From Candidatus Thalassarchaeaceae archaeon (GTDB taxonomy: Archaea > Thermoplasmatota > Poseidoniia > Poseidoniales > Thalassarchaeaceae), in contig DUIL01000056.1 in assembly GCA_013330385.1 (NCBI GenBank), forward strand, positions 1-7,189: a stretch of DNA of 7,189 bases, written 5' to 3'. The notes beneath the pieces are model-generated. The model worked only from the letters and a program-made list of their open reading frames with translations. It had not been told where the DNA came from and did not search any database. Positions 1-6,637 of this stretch are shown one piece after another. A program made the position numbers and the translations under genes. Position 1 is the stretch's first letter, and each line of letters begins with the position of its first letter.

Positions 1-419
1 GGAACATAGTGTCTTCCATCATGCCATGTTTCTTGCTCTATCCATAATTCAAGATCCGTTCCGGTAAGTGTGACATCCATAACACCTCCAATTGGTCTTT
101 CCTCAACAACAAAAGAAACCTTGTTTGCGAATGCTGCCTGTCTCGAAAGCGAGAAACTTGTTGAATCACCCACTAATTCTAGAGTCATTGCATCAAGTGC
201 TGTATCTAGAATACGTTGCTTCGCCGCTCCCTCAATAACCAAATCTAGTGATTCAGCCTCACCCACTAACCTCACTGGTTTTCTCATTGAGGGGTATTCG
301 TGCTGTTCAGGGATATTTTCTATTATCCATTGAGGAAATAATGATTGAACAGACTCGACGACTCTTCGCGCATCTTCATGTGGAAGTACTGTCGTAGCCA
401 CGGTGATAGACATCTCCAT
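1..419 (-). CDS. UPF0201-like protein (COG1325 family), 3' end cut by window edge
   Basis: Reading the minus strand from the ATG at 419-417 gives 139 uninterrupted codons that leave the window without a stop. The protein resembles the archaeal UPF0201/COG1325 family. An N-terminal PHEDARRV (residues 13-20) stands where the family has PTEDPEKV. It is followed by a hydrophobic FPQW, a KQRILDTA segment (67-74), and a SLSRQAAFANKVSF block (90-103) equivalent to the family's LNKQAA..GKVSF. The family is about 140-150 residues, so only a few C-terminal residues should be missing. UPF0201 proteins are small cytosolic alpha/beta proteins once predicted to be linked to RNA processing; no biochemical role is firmly established. 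Alternative starts are the ATG at 413-411 and a GTG at 428-426; an in-frame TGA at 440-438 closes the frame upstream. No Shine-Dalgarno sequence is visible before the start, so the mRNA may be leaderless. The gene is transcribed divergently from the membrane zinc-ribbon gene. The family call comes from motif memory, not a search. Confidence 0.72.
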   Translation of the reverse strand, partial: MEMSITVATTVLPHEDARRVVESVQSLFPQWIIENIPEQHEYPSMRKPVRLVGEAESLDLVIEGAAKQRILDTALDAMTLELVGDSTSFSLSRQAAFANKVSFVVEERPIGGVMDVTLTGTDLELWIEQETWHDGRHYV

Positions 420-535
420 AGTATACACGAGGTGCAATCAGGTCATCATCTATGTGGATGAGACGGCTCAATTGAATGAATCATCAATGTCCAGATTCAC
501 GAATCATTCAAACGGTTTTGGTCGGAGGACAAGGT
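420..535. promoter_or_regulatory. Divergent intergenic region with an inverted repeat
   Basis: This 116-bp gap separates the UPF0201-like gene (minus) from the membrane zinc-ribbon gene (plus), so it must hold both promoters. It contains TTGAATGA at 472-479 and its exact reverse complement TCATTCAA at 504-511, 24 bp apart. GAATCAT also recurs directly at 478-484 and 501-507. The AT-rich stretch 468-484 could supply a TATA element for the plus-strand gene, and CACATAGAT (minus strand, about 448-456) could do so for the other. Neither is a strong match to an archaeal TATA/BRE. An operator role for the repeat is inference only. Confidence 0.35.
524..528 (+). promoter_or_regulatory. Shine-Dalgarno site deciding the zinc-ribbon gene start
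   Basis: GGAGG lies 7 nt before the ATG at 536, matching the archaeal 16S 3' end complement (AGGAGGTGATCC). This favours 536 over the in-frame ATG at 476, which has no such site and would add 20 residues lacking any membrane or signal character. Confidence 0.7.
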
Positions 536-1375
536 ATGACTGAGCGTTCTCCATTCATGGGCGTGGCCCTCTTGGCGGCCCCAACTGTAGGGGTAATTGC
601 CATTAGAATGGGTATTCCTGCCTTGGAGGATGTGCTCAAAGAAGATATGATGGCCCAAGCGGTTATCCATGTAACGGCTCTACTTATTGGTATTATCATG
701 TATTTCCGCTATCGAGTTGTAGAAGATCATGAGTATCATCGATCTAGTGCAATTAAAGGTCTTCAAAAAATGTACAAAATGGAAGACAAAGGTTTGTGGG
801 AAAAGGGTGATTCAGCACTTGAGCGCTTAGAATCTCAGGCGCGTGAGAGTCCCAAAGGCAAAGCCGCTCTAAAACGTCAAAAAAGAATGGCCGGCCGGAT
901 TTCTGATATCAATAAGGAAAATGATGAATTGGAATTAGATGAAGATGATGAAAGAATGTCAATTGATGTTGATATTGAAGGAATGGCTACAATAGTAGAT
1001 TCTGAGGCAATGGAAGAATCCGAATCTGCTAATCTCAGCGGTAAAATCAGCGCACGTGCTGAAGCTAGCGCTCAAAAACGTCTTTCCAAGGAACTGGCAA
1101 AGAGAGAGCGTGTTGCTGCTAAACAGGCTAAGAAAGAAGCGAAGGCAGCGCGCAAGGCCGAAAAGGCCGCTTTGAAATTAGAAAAAGTAGCAGCTAAGAC
1201 CAAAACGAAGCCCAAAAAAGGAATTCCTGCAGCATGGGATGCTAAGGAAGAGAACCTCTGGGCCAATACCCCAATACCTTCCTCCCTATCCAAGAGTGTT
1301 GTTTCCTGCAAAGATTGTGGCGCGGTAAATAATGCTGGAACCTCGTACTGCACTAGTTGCGGAACCTTCCTATGA
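536..1375 (+). CDS. Two-helix membrane protein with charged helical tail and C-terminal zinc ribbon
   Basis: A 279-residue protein of unknown function that I do not recognise as a named family. Two hydrophobic segments, about residues 8-25 and 41-58, are joined by a short acidic loop and form an N-terminal membrane anchor. The rest is long and strongly charged. Residues 70-127 are basic and helical, 128-165 are very acidic (Glu/Asp-rich with Met/Ile), and 173-228 are a Lys/Ala/Glu-rich repetitive helix likely to form a coiled coil or extended single helix. The C-terminus is a compact zinc ribbon with ligands C258, C261, C272 and C275 (CKDCG...CTSCG), ending two residues after a Thr-Phe. The positive charge after the second helix (FRYR) places the tail and zinc ribbon in the cytoplasm. 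The gene ends 53 bp before dnaJ on the same strand with no T-rich terminator between, suggesting co-transcription. The composition suggests a membrane-tethered adaptor reaching for protein or nucleic acid, but this is inference. Homologues may be restricted to related marine archaea. Confidence 0.82.
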   Translation: MTERSPFMGVALLAAPTVGVIAIRMGIPALEDVLKEDMMAQAVIHVTALLIGIIMYFRYRVVEDHEYHRSSAIKGLQKMYKMEDKGLWEKGDSALERLESQARESPKGKAALKRQKRMAGRISDINKENDELELDEDDERMSIDVDIEGMATIVDSEAMEESESANLSGKISARAEASAQKRLSKELAKRERVAAKQAKKEAKAARKAEKAALKLEKVAAKTKTKPKKGIPAAWDAKEENLWANTPIPSSLSKSVVSCKDCGAVNNAGTSYCTSCGTFL

Positions 1376-1418
1376 CCTACGAGGGGTTCAAAACGGGCGC
1401 ATCGGAGCCATGACTAGT

Positions 1419-1426
1419 AGGTGGTC
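1419..1426 (+). promoter_or_regulatory. Shine-Dalgarno site for the GTG start of dnaJ
   Basis: AGGTGGTC matches seven of eight bases of the archaeal AGGTGATC ribosome-binding sequence, and its AGGTG core ends 5 nt before the GTG at 1429. It supports GTG as the real start; the ATG at 1410 is out of frame and opens only a very short reading frame. Confidence 0.65.
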
Positions 1427-1428
1427 TT

Positions 1429-2574
1429 GTGAGTGGCAAGAGAGATTATTATGAAGTCCTTGGACTTGACCGTAAGGCTACTGATGATGAAATAAAGAAG
1501 TCCTTTCGTTCAATGGCCAGAAAATTCCATCCTGATAAGAATCCAGATGACCCCGAGGCCGAGAAAAATTTCAAAGAAGTCCAAGAAGCCTATGCTATTC
1601 TTTCCAATCCCGAAGAACGTCGTAAATACGACATGTTTGGCCATAATAGACCCGGTGGTTCCCCATTCGGCTCTAGTGGTTTCCAAGGAGTTAACATCAG
1701 TATTGAAGATTTATTTGGAGGGGGTTTCGACAGCATTTTCTCTTCTCTTTTTGGGGGTGGGAGGCGTTCAAGAAGTACTCGTGGCGCCGACCTTCTTGTA
1801 TCTCATACAATTACCTTTGAACAAGCGTTTAATGGAGCAGAGGATGAGATTACAATCGATGTTTTGAATCGATGTGATAGTTGTTCAGGAAGTGGATCTT
1901 CTACTCCTGATGGCATCCGCACGTGCCCTACTTGTGATGGACATGGCCGATTAACAAGAATCGAGCGCATTGGGCCATTTCAACAACAAGTCACACAAGA
2001 TTGTCGTCCTTGTAATGGCGAAGGCAGATTAATTCAAAATCCCTGTAAAAGTTGTAGAGGCGAAGGTCGTGCTGAGCAATCAAAGAAGGTCAAGTTTTCA
2101 ATTCCTCCTGGGATTAATTCAGGAACACGGCTTCGCATGACTGGTCATGGTGAAGTGCCGAAATCACAGAATGGAAAACCTGGAAATTTGTATATTGAAA
2201 TTGATGTAGAACTACATGAATGGTTTGAAAGAGATGGTGCCGACCTCTTGATGGCCTTACCAATCAGTTATGTCGATTTGTTATTGGGAGCAACAATCGA
2301 AATCCCACATATTGATGGTTCACCACTTAATGTGAAAATTCCAGTAGGCTCTAGGCCTGGTGAGACGATTACAATTCCTAGCCGTGGTATGCCCGGTGTG
2401 AGAAGCCGAAGTGGACGCGGTTCAGTCATGGTTCTATTGAAATTGGTGATGCCAGGGAAAGTTTCTCGGTCCACAAAGAAGCAATTAGATGAAATGCGTG
2501 AGATACTAGGCAGTGGTCATTCAGATATCACACAAGATATTATCGATGAAGCCAGAGATCGCCGTCGTTCTTGA
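1429..2574 (+). CDS. dnaJ: Chaperone protein DnaJ (type I/A Hsp40)
   Basis: A 381-residue, full-length class A J-protein, the cytosolic co-chaperone that delivers unfolded clients to DnaK (Hsp70) and stimulates its ATPase. All family parts are present in order. The J domain (about 5-70) has the essential HPD at 34-36. A Gly/Phe/Ser-rich linker spans about 72-116. The zinc-binding domain carries four intact CxxCxGxG repeats starting at C149, C166, C192 and C206. The beta-sandwich substrate-binding domains follow (about 215-340, including the SIPPGI and GDLY-like GNLYIEI segments), with a C-terminal helical tail. The start is GTG, with a good Shine-Dalgarno site. It follows the membrane zinc-ribbon gene by 53 bp and is probably co-transcribed with it. 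DnaK and GrpE are not in the window. Archaeal DnaK/DnaJ/GrpE systems are generally thought to have been acquired from bacteria and occur mainly in mesophiles, which fits the proposed origin. The stop codon abuts that of the opposing gene with no gap. Confidence 0.97.
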   Translation: MSGKRDYYEVLGLDRKATDDEIKKSFRSMARKFHPDKNPDDPEAEKNFKEVQEAYAILSNPEERRKYDMFGHNRPGGSPFGSSGFQGVNISIEDLFGGGFDSIFSSLFGGGRRSRSTRGADLLVSHTITFEQAFNGAEDEITIDVLNRCDSCSGSGSSTPDGIRTCPTCDGHGRLTRIERIGPFQQQVTQDCRPCNGEGRLIQNPCKSCRGEGRAEQSKKVKFSIPPGINSGTRLRMTGHGEVPKSQNGKPGNLYIEIDVELHEWFERDGADLLMALPISYVDLLLGATIEIPHIDGSPLNVKIPVGSRPGETITIPSRGMPGVRSRSGRGSVMVLLKLVMPGKVSRSTKKQLDEMREILGSGHSDITQDIIDEARDRRRS

Positions 2575-4782
2575 TTATGACCAATTAATTGCCCGATTAG
2601 GAACTGCGGCCAATGGCTCGCCATCTACCAATCCAGATAGTTGGAATCCAATACTTGTTGGATTTCCTTCAAGAGTTAGTAGAAGGAACGTTCTGCTTCC
2701 AGCCTTCAATGAATCTAGGAATACTTCCTCATCGTGGAACATATGTTTCGGTGATACATCTGAAATTGAAACTCGTGCGCCTTCCGGTGCATGAACTCTC
2801 ATGGCCGCCATATCCCATGCCGAATTAGCTACCTTTACTCCGATCAACATTGTCGCAGCATCCTGTTTAACCTTCCAAACACAAATCTCTACTTGTACTG
2901 TATTATGCCTGATTATTGGCTCTCCCCAATCTTCTATCACAGCAGTCCAGGGACTATCGCCTAATTGATGAAGAGCCGATTCAATCACTCCCTTATCTGC
3001 AGTTTTTGGCTCTAACATCTCTGTGATTCTCTCGCGTAGGCGACTCAATCTTCTCCGTTCATGCTGTTCAAATTGGATGTCACTAGCACCACCCATCAAA
3101 TTTCTTCGATTCCAAAAGATTACGATCGCTATAGGGGATAAGAGAAAAACTCCCACGAAAATATAGTAATTTTTGAAAAGACTAGATTGATCAATAAATA
3201 CAGGCTGTACAGGTGATGATGATTCACCATCGTTCACTAACGTGAAGCTGTATGGGATTTCCCCTTGGTTTCCAATTCTTTCAACCCTTAGGGCGTGTGT
3301 TCCAAATGGAGCATCTATTTGCATCCCTTCAGATGTGTTTACTATCATTCCAGTGATTTGATCTAATACTAGAATTTGATAGTGTACTGGTTCTGAAGAA
3401 TCTCCCTCTAAGTGTAATCGCGATCCATTCTCTTCCAATACTTCGAATGAAAATACATCAACAAAATCACCCGATACCATACTGGCATATATCGTTTCAT
3501 CAAACATAATTACTCGACTTACTTCACCTCCCCATTCCCACATGGAATCAGGAGCATCTCCAATACCTCCTGCATCTCCCAAAGGCCATTCATGCATTTG
3601 AATTGACCATTTGTCAAGATGTTCTGTCATCATTCTAATTTCAATTGATGTTGTCCCTTCTGGCGTTAGGATAGATTCCGGGCATCCCGAATTTTCTATT
3701 GTTGAATTACCTACATTCAGAGGCGTATTATCTGTTTGAAATATGAAAACATTGAATTCCACAGTATTAAATTCACTAGTGCAATTGATTTCAATGCTCA
3801 TTCTTGGTGCTGCATCGAATCTCAACGCATCACCTTCAGAGTCTCCTTCTGTAATCCATCCTGTGAAAATCTCCGATTCTGATTCTGGGAAATTTAGGGG
3901 ATTACACGACCATGCATCGGCATCGTTATCGAAAGTATATTCCCAAGCCCAAGGATTAGGTAGTTCACCATGGCATTTCTCATTCAATGAGGTTGGCGTT
4001 TCAGACATTGATGCATAGCGAATCAAGTGAATTTGGTAGGCAGCAAATCCTGAACTGGAATCTTGCTTCAGTCTCAACCACAATTCTCCACTCTCTGGAT
4101 ACTCAATGTAAAATCTACCAAGCGAATCCGGATTGACATTATTCATCAATGATAATTGGTCATCTGTGCGTAACCAGAATTCTATTTCTAATTCACTTGG
4201 GAGTAGTATGTGATTCAGTACGATAACATCTCCTGATTGCCCAGTTAGTTCTATTGAATCTTTATCAGAACTATTATCTAAACTTCCAATGAAGTTGAAA
4301 CCATTCGCAGATAGTGGCAAAGCATTTGATTCGCATTCACTGACACTACAAGGCCAAGTTGCATCTAATGGTGCTTGTTCAACAGAAATACCGGGTGATG
4401 GAATATTATCAAGGGCATCCCCATCTTCAACTATGCTCCATTCAGAATCGCCGAAAACTGTTGATTCGAATGATAGGTCTGTTTCATCAGTGCCTTGATT
4501 GACTGTCAGAAGGTAAGTCACATTTCCATTAGCAAGAAATGAGAGACTCACAACATGAGGGTCATCAGAATTGTGAGTTTCTCCCTCAACTACAATTTCT
4601 AGTGCCAGTCCCGGGCATGCGGTTTTCATACATGTCACTTGGAAGAATATAGGAATGGGTTCCTCAAAATGGATGCTAGAATCGAGTAGTGCTACCTTTT
4701 CATCATCTTCTTGAGCCGTTGTAATGAATGCTGAAGTTGTGAGAATCAGCAGGGCAAGAAGTCCTGCGAGGGTACGTTGCAC
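2575..4782 (-). CDS. Large secreted/surface single-pass membrane protein with PPC-like domains and a cytosolic C-terminal domain
   Basis: A 735-residue protein of unknown function. Residues 1-23 form a signal peptide (MQRT, then a Leu/Ile/Ala core, then TTAQ). The ectodomain (24-535) is acidic, rich in Ser/Glu/Asp and predicted mostly beta. It holds eight cysteines in four neighbouring pairs: two CX4C motifs (C51/C56, C145/C150), then C270/C293 and C334/C367, suggesting disulfides. Two stretches, about 155-256 and 408-516, look like bacterial pre-peptidase C-terminal (PPC) beta-sandwich domains (for example SGDFVDVFSFEV at 437-448). Six NxS/T sequons (N87, N170, N333, N359, N452, N482) could be glycosylated. 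A membrane helix at about 539-557 is followed by NRR and a basic helix (574-590), placing residues 560-735 inside the cell. That part ends in a beta-rich domain (about 613-735). The start is GTG (4782-4780); an in-frame TAG seven codons upstream rules out a longer form, and no Shine-Dalgarno site is seen, suggesting a leaderless mRNA. No enzyme motif is visible. It could be a surface adhesin, receptor or envelope scaffold, but I cannot choose. Confidence 0.85.
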   Translation of the reverse strand: MQRTLAGLLALLILTTSAFITTAQEDDEKVALLDSSIHFEEPIPIFFQVTCMKTACPGLALEIVVEGETHNSDDPHVVSLSFLANGNVTYLLTVNQGTDETDLSFESTVFGDSEWSIVEDGDALDNIPSPGISVEQAPLDATWPCSVSECESNALPLSANGFNFIGSLDNSSDKDSIELTGQSGDVIVLNHILLPSELEIEFWLRTDDQLSLMNNVNPDSLGRFYIEYPESGELWLRLKQDSSSGFAAYQIHLIRYASMSETPTSLNEKCHGELPNPWAWEYTFDNDADAWSCNPLNFPESESEIFTGWITEGDSEGDALRFDAAPRMSIEINCTSEFNTVEFNVFIFQTDNTPLNVGNSTIENSGCPESILTPEGTTSIEIRMMTEHLDKWSIQMHEWPLGDAGGIGDAPDSMWEWGGEVSRVIMFDETIYASMVSGDFVDVFSFEVLEENGSRLHLEGDSSEPVHYQILVLDQITGMIVNTSEGMQIDAPFGTHALRVERIGNQGEIPYSFTLVNDGESSSPVQPVFIDQSSLFKNYYIFVGVFLLSPIAIVIFWNRRNLMGGASDIQFEQHERRRLSRLRERITEMLEPKTADKGVIESALHQLGDSPWTAVIEDWGEPIIRHNTVQVEICVWKVKQDAATMLIGVKVANSAWDMAAMRVHAPEGARVSISDVSPKHMFHDEEVFLDSLKAGSRTFLLLTLEGNPTSIGFQLSGLVDGEPLAAVPNRAINWS

Positions 4783-4843
4783 GAGTCTGCGGATTCGCTT
4801 CTACCTTAGAATGCTTCAAGCGGTTCGCATCGCTGGGGGCCCT
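4783..4843. promoter_or_regulatory. Short divergent promoter region between the surface-protein gene and arcS
   Basis: Only 61 bp separate the GTG of the minus-strand gene and the preferred ATG of arcS. The one AT-leaning block is 4798-4813 (CTTCTACCTTAGAATG). It is roughly placed to serve as a TATA-like element for both directions, about 16-31 bp upstream of the minus-strand start and 31-46 bp upstream of the plus-strand start. The match to archaeal TATA consensus is poor, so this is inferred mainly from spacing. Confidence 0.3.
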
Positions 4844-6637
4844 ATGAGTGAGCGACCTCTAGCCCGCGGAGTTGTCGCAAGGCAGCGTTTTGCGCGTTTA
4901 TTTGAATTAGGAGATCGTAGAAACCCATCTTCATGGGCCCCTGCTCTAGTTCTCACTAAGAATGACCCTGATTTACCCCTTGAATTAGCCCCTTTCATTT
5001 CATCTAGGGATTATTCAGAATTCCCTGCCAAGATATCAATGACAACCCGTGGAGATATTTGTATTCCATTCAATGGGCCTGAGACTTGGTCTGGAGAAGA
5101 GGGGCTAATTCTACCTGCTAGTCTTGTTGATTCGGATAGTGGAATAAGCCCAGTGGGAAATCAGATGTTACCCGTGTCATGGCAGTCTCTACATCATGAT
5201 TCATCTTTACTAAACTCTGAAATTGAACCCTCTGTTGTTGTATTAATTGATGCACCCCAACTGGCTGAACGTCCAGGGAAATTAATAGAGGCTGTAGATG
5301 CAATACGTACCCGATTTCCAACATCACTTATTTGGGCGCCGGGAATTTCAGGACCAGACAATTGTGCTTTATTGTCTTGGATGGGAATTGATTTGTTTGA
5401 TTTATCTAGGTCTCAGGAGGCGGTAACAAGAAACGTACTGCTAACTGAAGACGGCCCACGCGAGGTAGAGAAAACTACTGGTGAATCCGCCAATTTACAG
5501 ACTCAGATTGATGCATGGACTAGGGCATTATCTGCCACTCGATCTGCAATAAGAGATGGGACATTGCGTGAGTTAGTAGAACGTCAAGCCCTATCCAGTC
5601 CTCGTTCAGTTGAGCGTTTGCGACGTTATGATTCAATGATGAGTGAGCGAGCCAGTGAAAATCCTGGTTTAGCAGGTTTGGCTAGTAATGTAGAGTTGGG
5701 TCGTAGATTGAGGTGCCATTCTCATACAAGCCGTAATGATCCGTTAATCAGTGAGTGGAAGCGAAGAGTGACACACGAACATACTCCCCCCTCCCACCAA
5801 TCTGAGGTACTTGTTTTGTTGCCTTGCTCCGCCCAAAAACCATACCGATTATCTCAATCGCATAGGAGATTTCAGCGAGTAATTAGCACTCGCGGAGTAC
5901 ATGAGGTGATGGTGACCGCGCCTTTGGGTTTGGTACCTAGAGAATTGGAAGATATCTGGCCTGCTGCGCACTATGATATTCCCGTGACGGGAGATTGGGA
6001 CTTGGATGAACTCAAAACCATCAAAGATATGGTTTCAACATACTCAACACGTAATGGATATCAGCGAATAATCAATCATTCAGGAATTCAGTTAGAAGTG
6101 ACTGGAATAGATATTGTCGATACTAGAATGGGTGCCTCAGCTGGTTCATCAGAGGCTCTTTCAAGACTTGAATCCGAGATTAACAAAGCATCTTTAGATT
6201 TCAAATTATCTAACCCCAAAGAGAGTGTACATCGGCTTTCTAAACTCAAAGCCCTCTCTCGGTTCAAGCATGGAACTGATTTATGGTTGGACGGAGCAAA
6301 GGTTAGTGGTCGTCCACCAATCTTCCGTATTGGTAGGGACGGTACTCAAATTGCTATGTGGAATCCCCATCATGGTCGTTTCTCATTTTCAAAAGCGAGT
6401 CTTGCGTCCCTCGACGTGTGCAATGCCCTATCAAGAGCGCATCTAACTCCTGAAACCAACTGGCGCGGAGACGTATTTTCTACCAATTTATCTCAAGTAG
6501 AGGGCGATATTTGCATTGGTGACGAGATTTTGGTCTATCAGAATAACAATCTCATAGGTAGCGCAAGGGCAACTGCGGCCGGTTGGGAGTGGCCCGATGG
6601 GCCAGGACGTCTGGCGAAGGCACAACACAGATTGTGA
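4844..6637 (+). CDS. arcS: Archaeosine synthase alpha subunit ArcS (TgtA2-type)
   Basis: The 597-residue protein is ArcS, which acts on preQ0 at position 15 of archaeal tRNA. In euryarchaea ArcS attaches lysine to the preQ0 nitrile, and the radical-SAM partner RaSEA then releases archaeosine. The N-terminal half is a divergent TGT-like barrel; recognisable pieces are the early LARGVVARQRFARLF segment, GIDLFD (181-186) and GTLRELVE (239-246). The ArcS-specific motif PC-x3-KPY-x2-S-x2-H is intact: P327, C328, K332-P333-Y334, S337, H340. A PUA RNA-binding domain closes the protein (about 542-597: DVF, GDEILVY, IGSARA, GRLAKAQHR). No CxCxxC zinc motif of TGT enzymes is present. The start is uncertain. 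The in-frame ATG at 4811 would add 11 residues, and an ATG at 4724 would overlap the divergent gene and add a basic tail unlike the family. I chose 4844 because it fits the family N-terminus and leaves room for promoters; the GGGGG at 4835-4839 is only a weak ribosome-binding site. rps15 follows 75 bp downstream. Confidence 0.93.
   Translation: MSERPLARGVVARQRFARLFELGDRRNPSSWAPALVLTKNDPDLPLELAPFISSRDYSEFPAKISMTTRGDICIPFNGPETWSGEEGLILPASLVDSDSGISPVGNQMLPVSWQSLHHDSSLLNSEIEPSVVVLIDAPQLAERPGKLIEAVDAIRTRFPTSLIWAPGISGPDNCALLSWMGIDLFDLSRSQEAVTRNVLLTEDGPREVEKTTGESANLQTQIDAWTRALSATRSAIRDGTLRELVERQALSSPRSVERLRRYDSMMSERASENPGLAGLASNVELGRRLRCHSHTSRNDPLISEWKRRVTHEHTPPSHQSEVLVLLPCSAQKPYRLSQSHRRFQRVISTRGVHEVMVTAPLGLVPRELEDIWPAAHYDIPVTGDWDLDELKTIKDMVSTYSTRNGYQRIINHSGIQLEVTGIDIVDTRMGASAGSSEALSRLESEINKASLDFKLSNPKESVHRLSKLKALSRFKHGTDLWLDGAKVSGRPPIFRIGRDGTQIAMWNPHHGRFSFSKASLASLDVCNALSRAHLTPETNWRGDVFSTNLSQVEGDICIGDEILVYQNNNLIGSARATAAGWEWPDGPGRLAKAQHRL

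Noticed and set aside
70..333. Open frame of 87 codons on the plus strand
   Set aside because: It lies antisense inside the UPF0201-like gene, whose translation has recognisable family blocks; the plus-strand product has a low-complexity Ser/Thr-rich composition typical of an antisense shadow.
476..535. Upstream ATG extending the zinc-ribbon gene by 20 residues
   Set aside because: It has no ribosome-binding site and falls within the inverted repeat of the promoter region, while the ATG at 536 has GGAGG at ideal spacing.
1072..1353. 93-codon minus-strand open frame opposite the Lys/Ala-rich helix
   Set aside because: Its Phe/Ala/Leu-rich product is the expected antisense image of a repetitive Lys/Ala/Glu coding region and could mimic a membrane protein; no start signal is present.
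1376..1428. Possible terminator or small RNA between the zinc-ribbon gene and dnaJ
   Set aside because: The 53-bp gap has no T-run and no convincing stem, and most of its 3' end is the dnaJ ribosome-binding region.
1547..1867. 106-codon open frame on the plus strand inside dnaJ
   Set aside because: It is fully contained in dnaJ, whose J-domain, Gly/Phe region and zinc motifs are intact through this stretch; no family features are seen in the alternative frame.
2513..2828. Plus-strand open frames of 93 and 71 codons across the dnaJ 3' end and beyond
   Set aside because: They are antisense to the conserved C-terminal domain of the 735-aa gene, have no ribosome-binding site and no recognisable features.
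4724..4843. Longer ArcS start at 4724
   Set aside because: It would overlap the first 59 bp of the divergent gene, including its signal-peptide region, and gives an Arg-rich N-terminus unlike ArcS. The ATG at 4811 is kept as a possible alternative to 4844.
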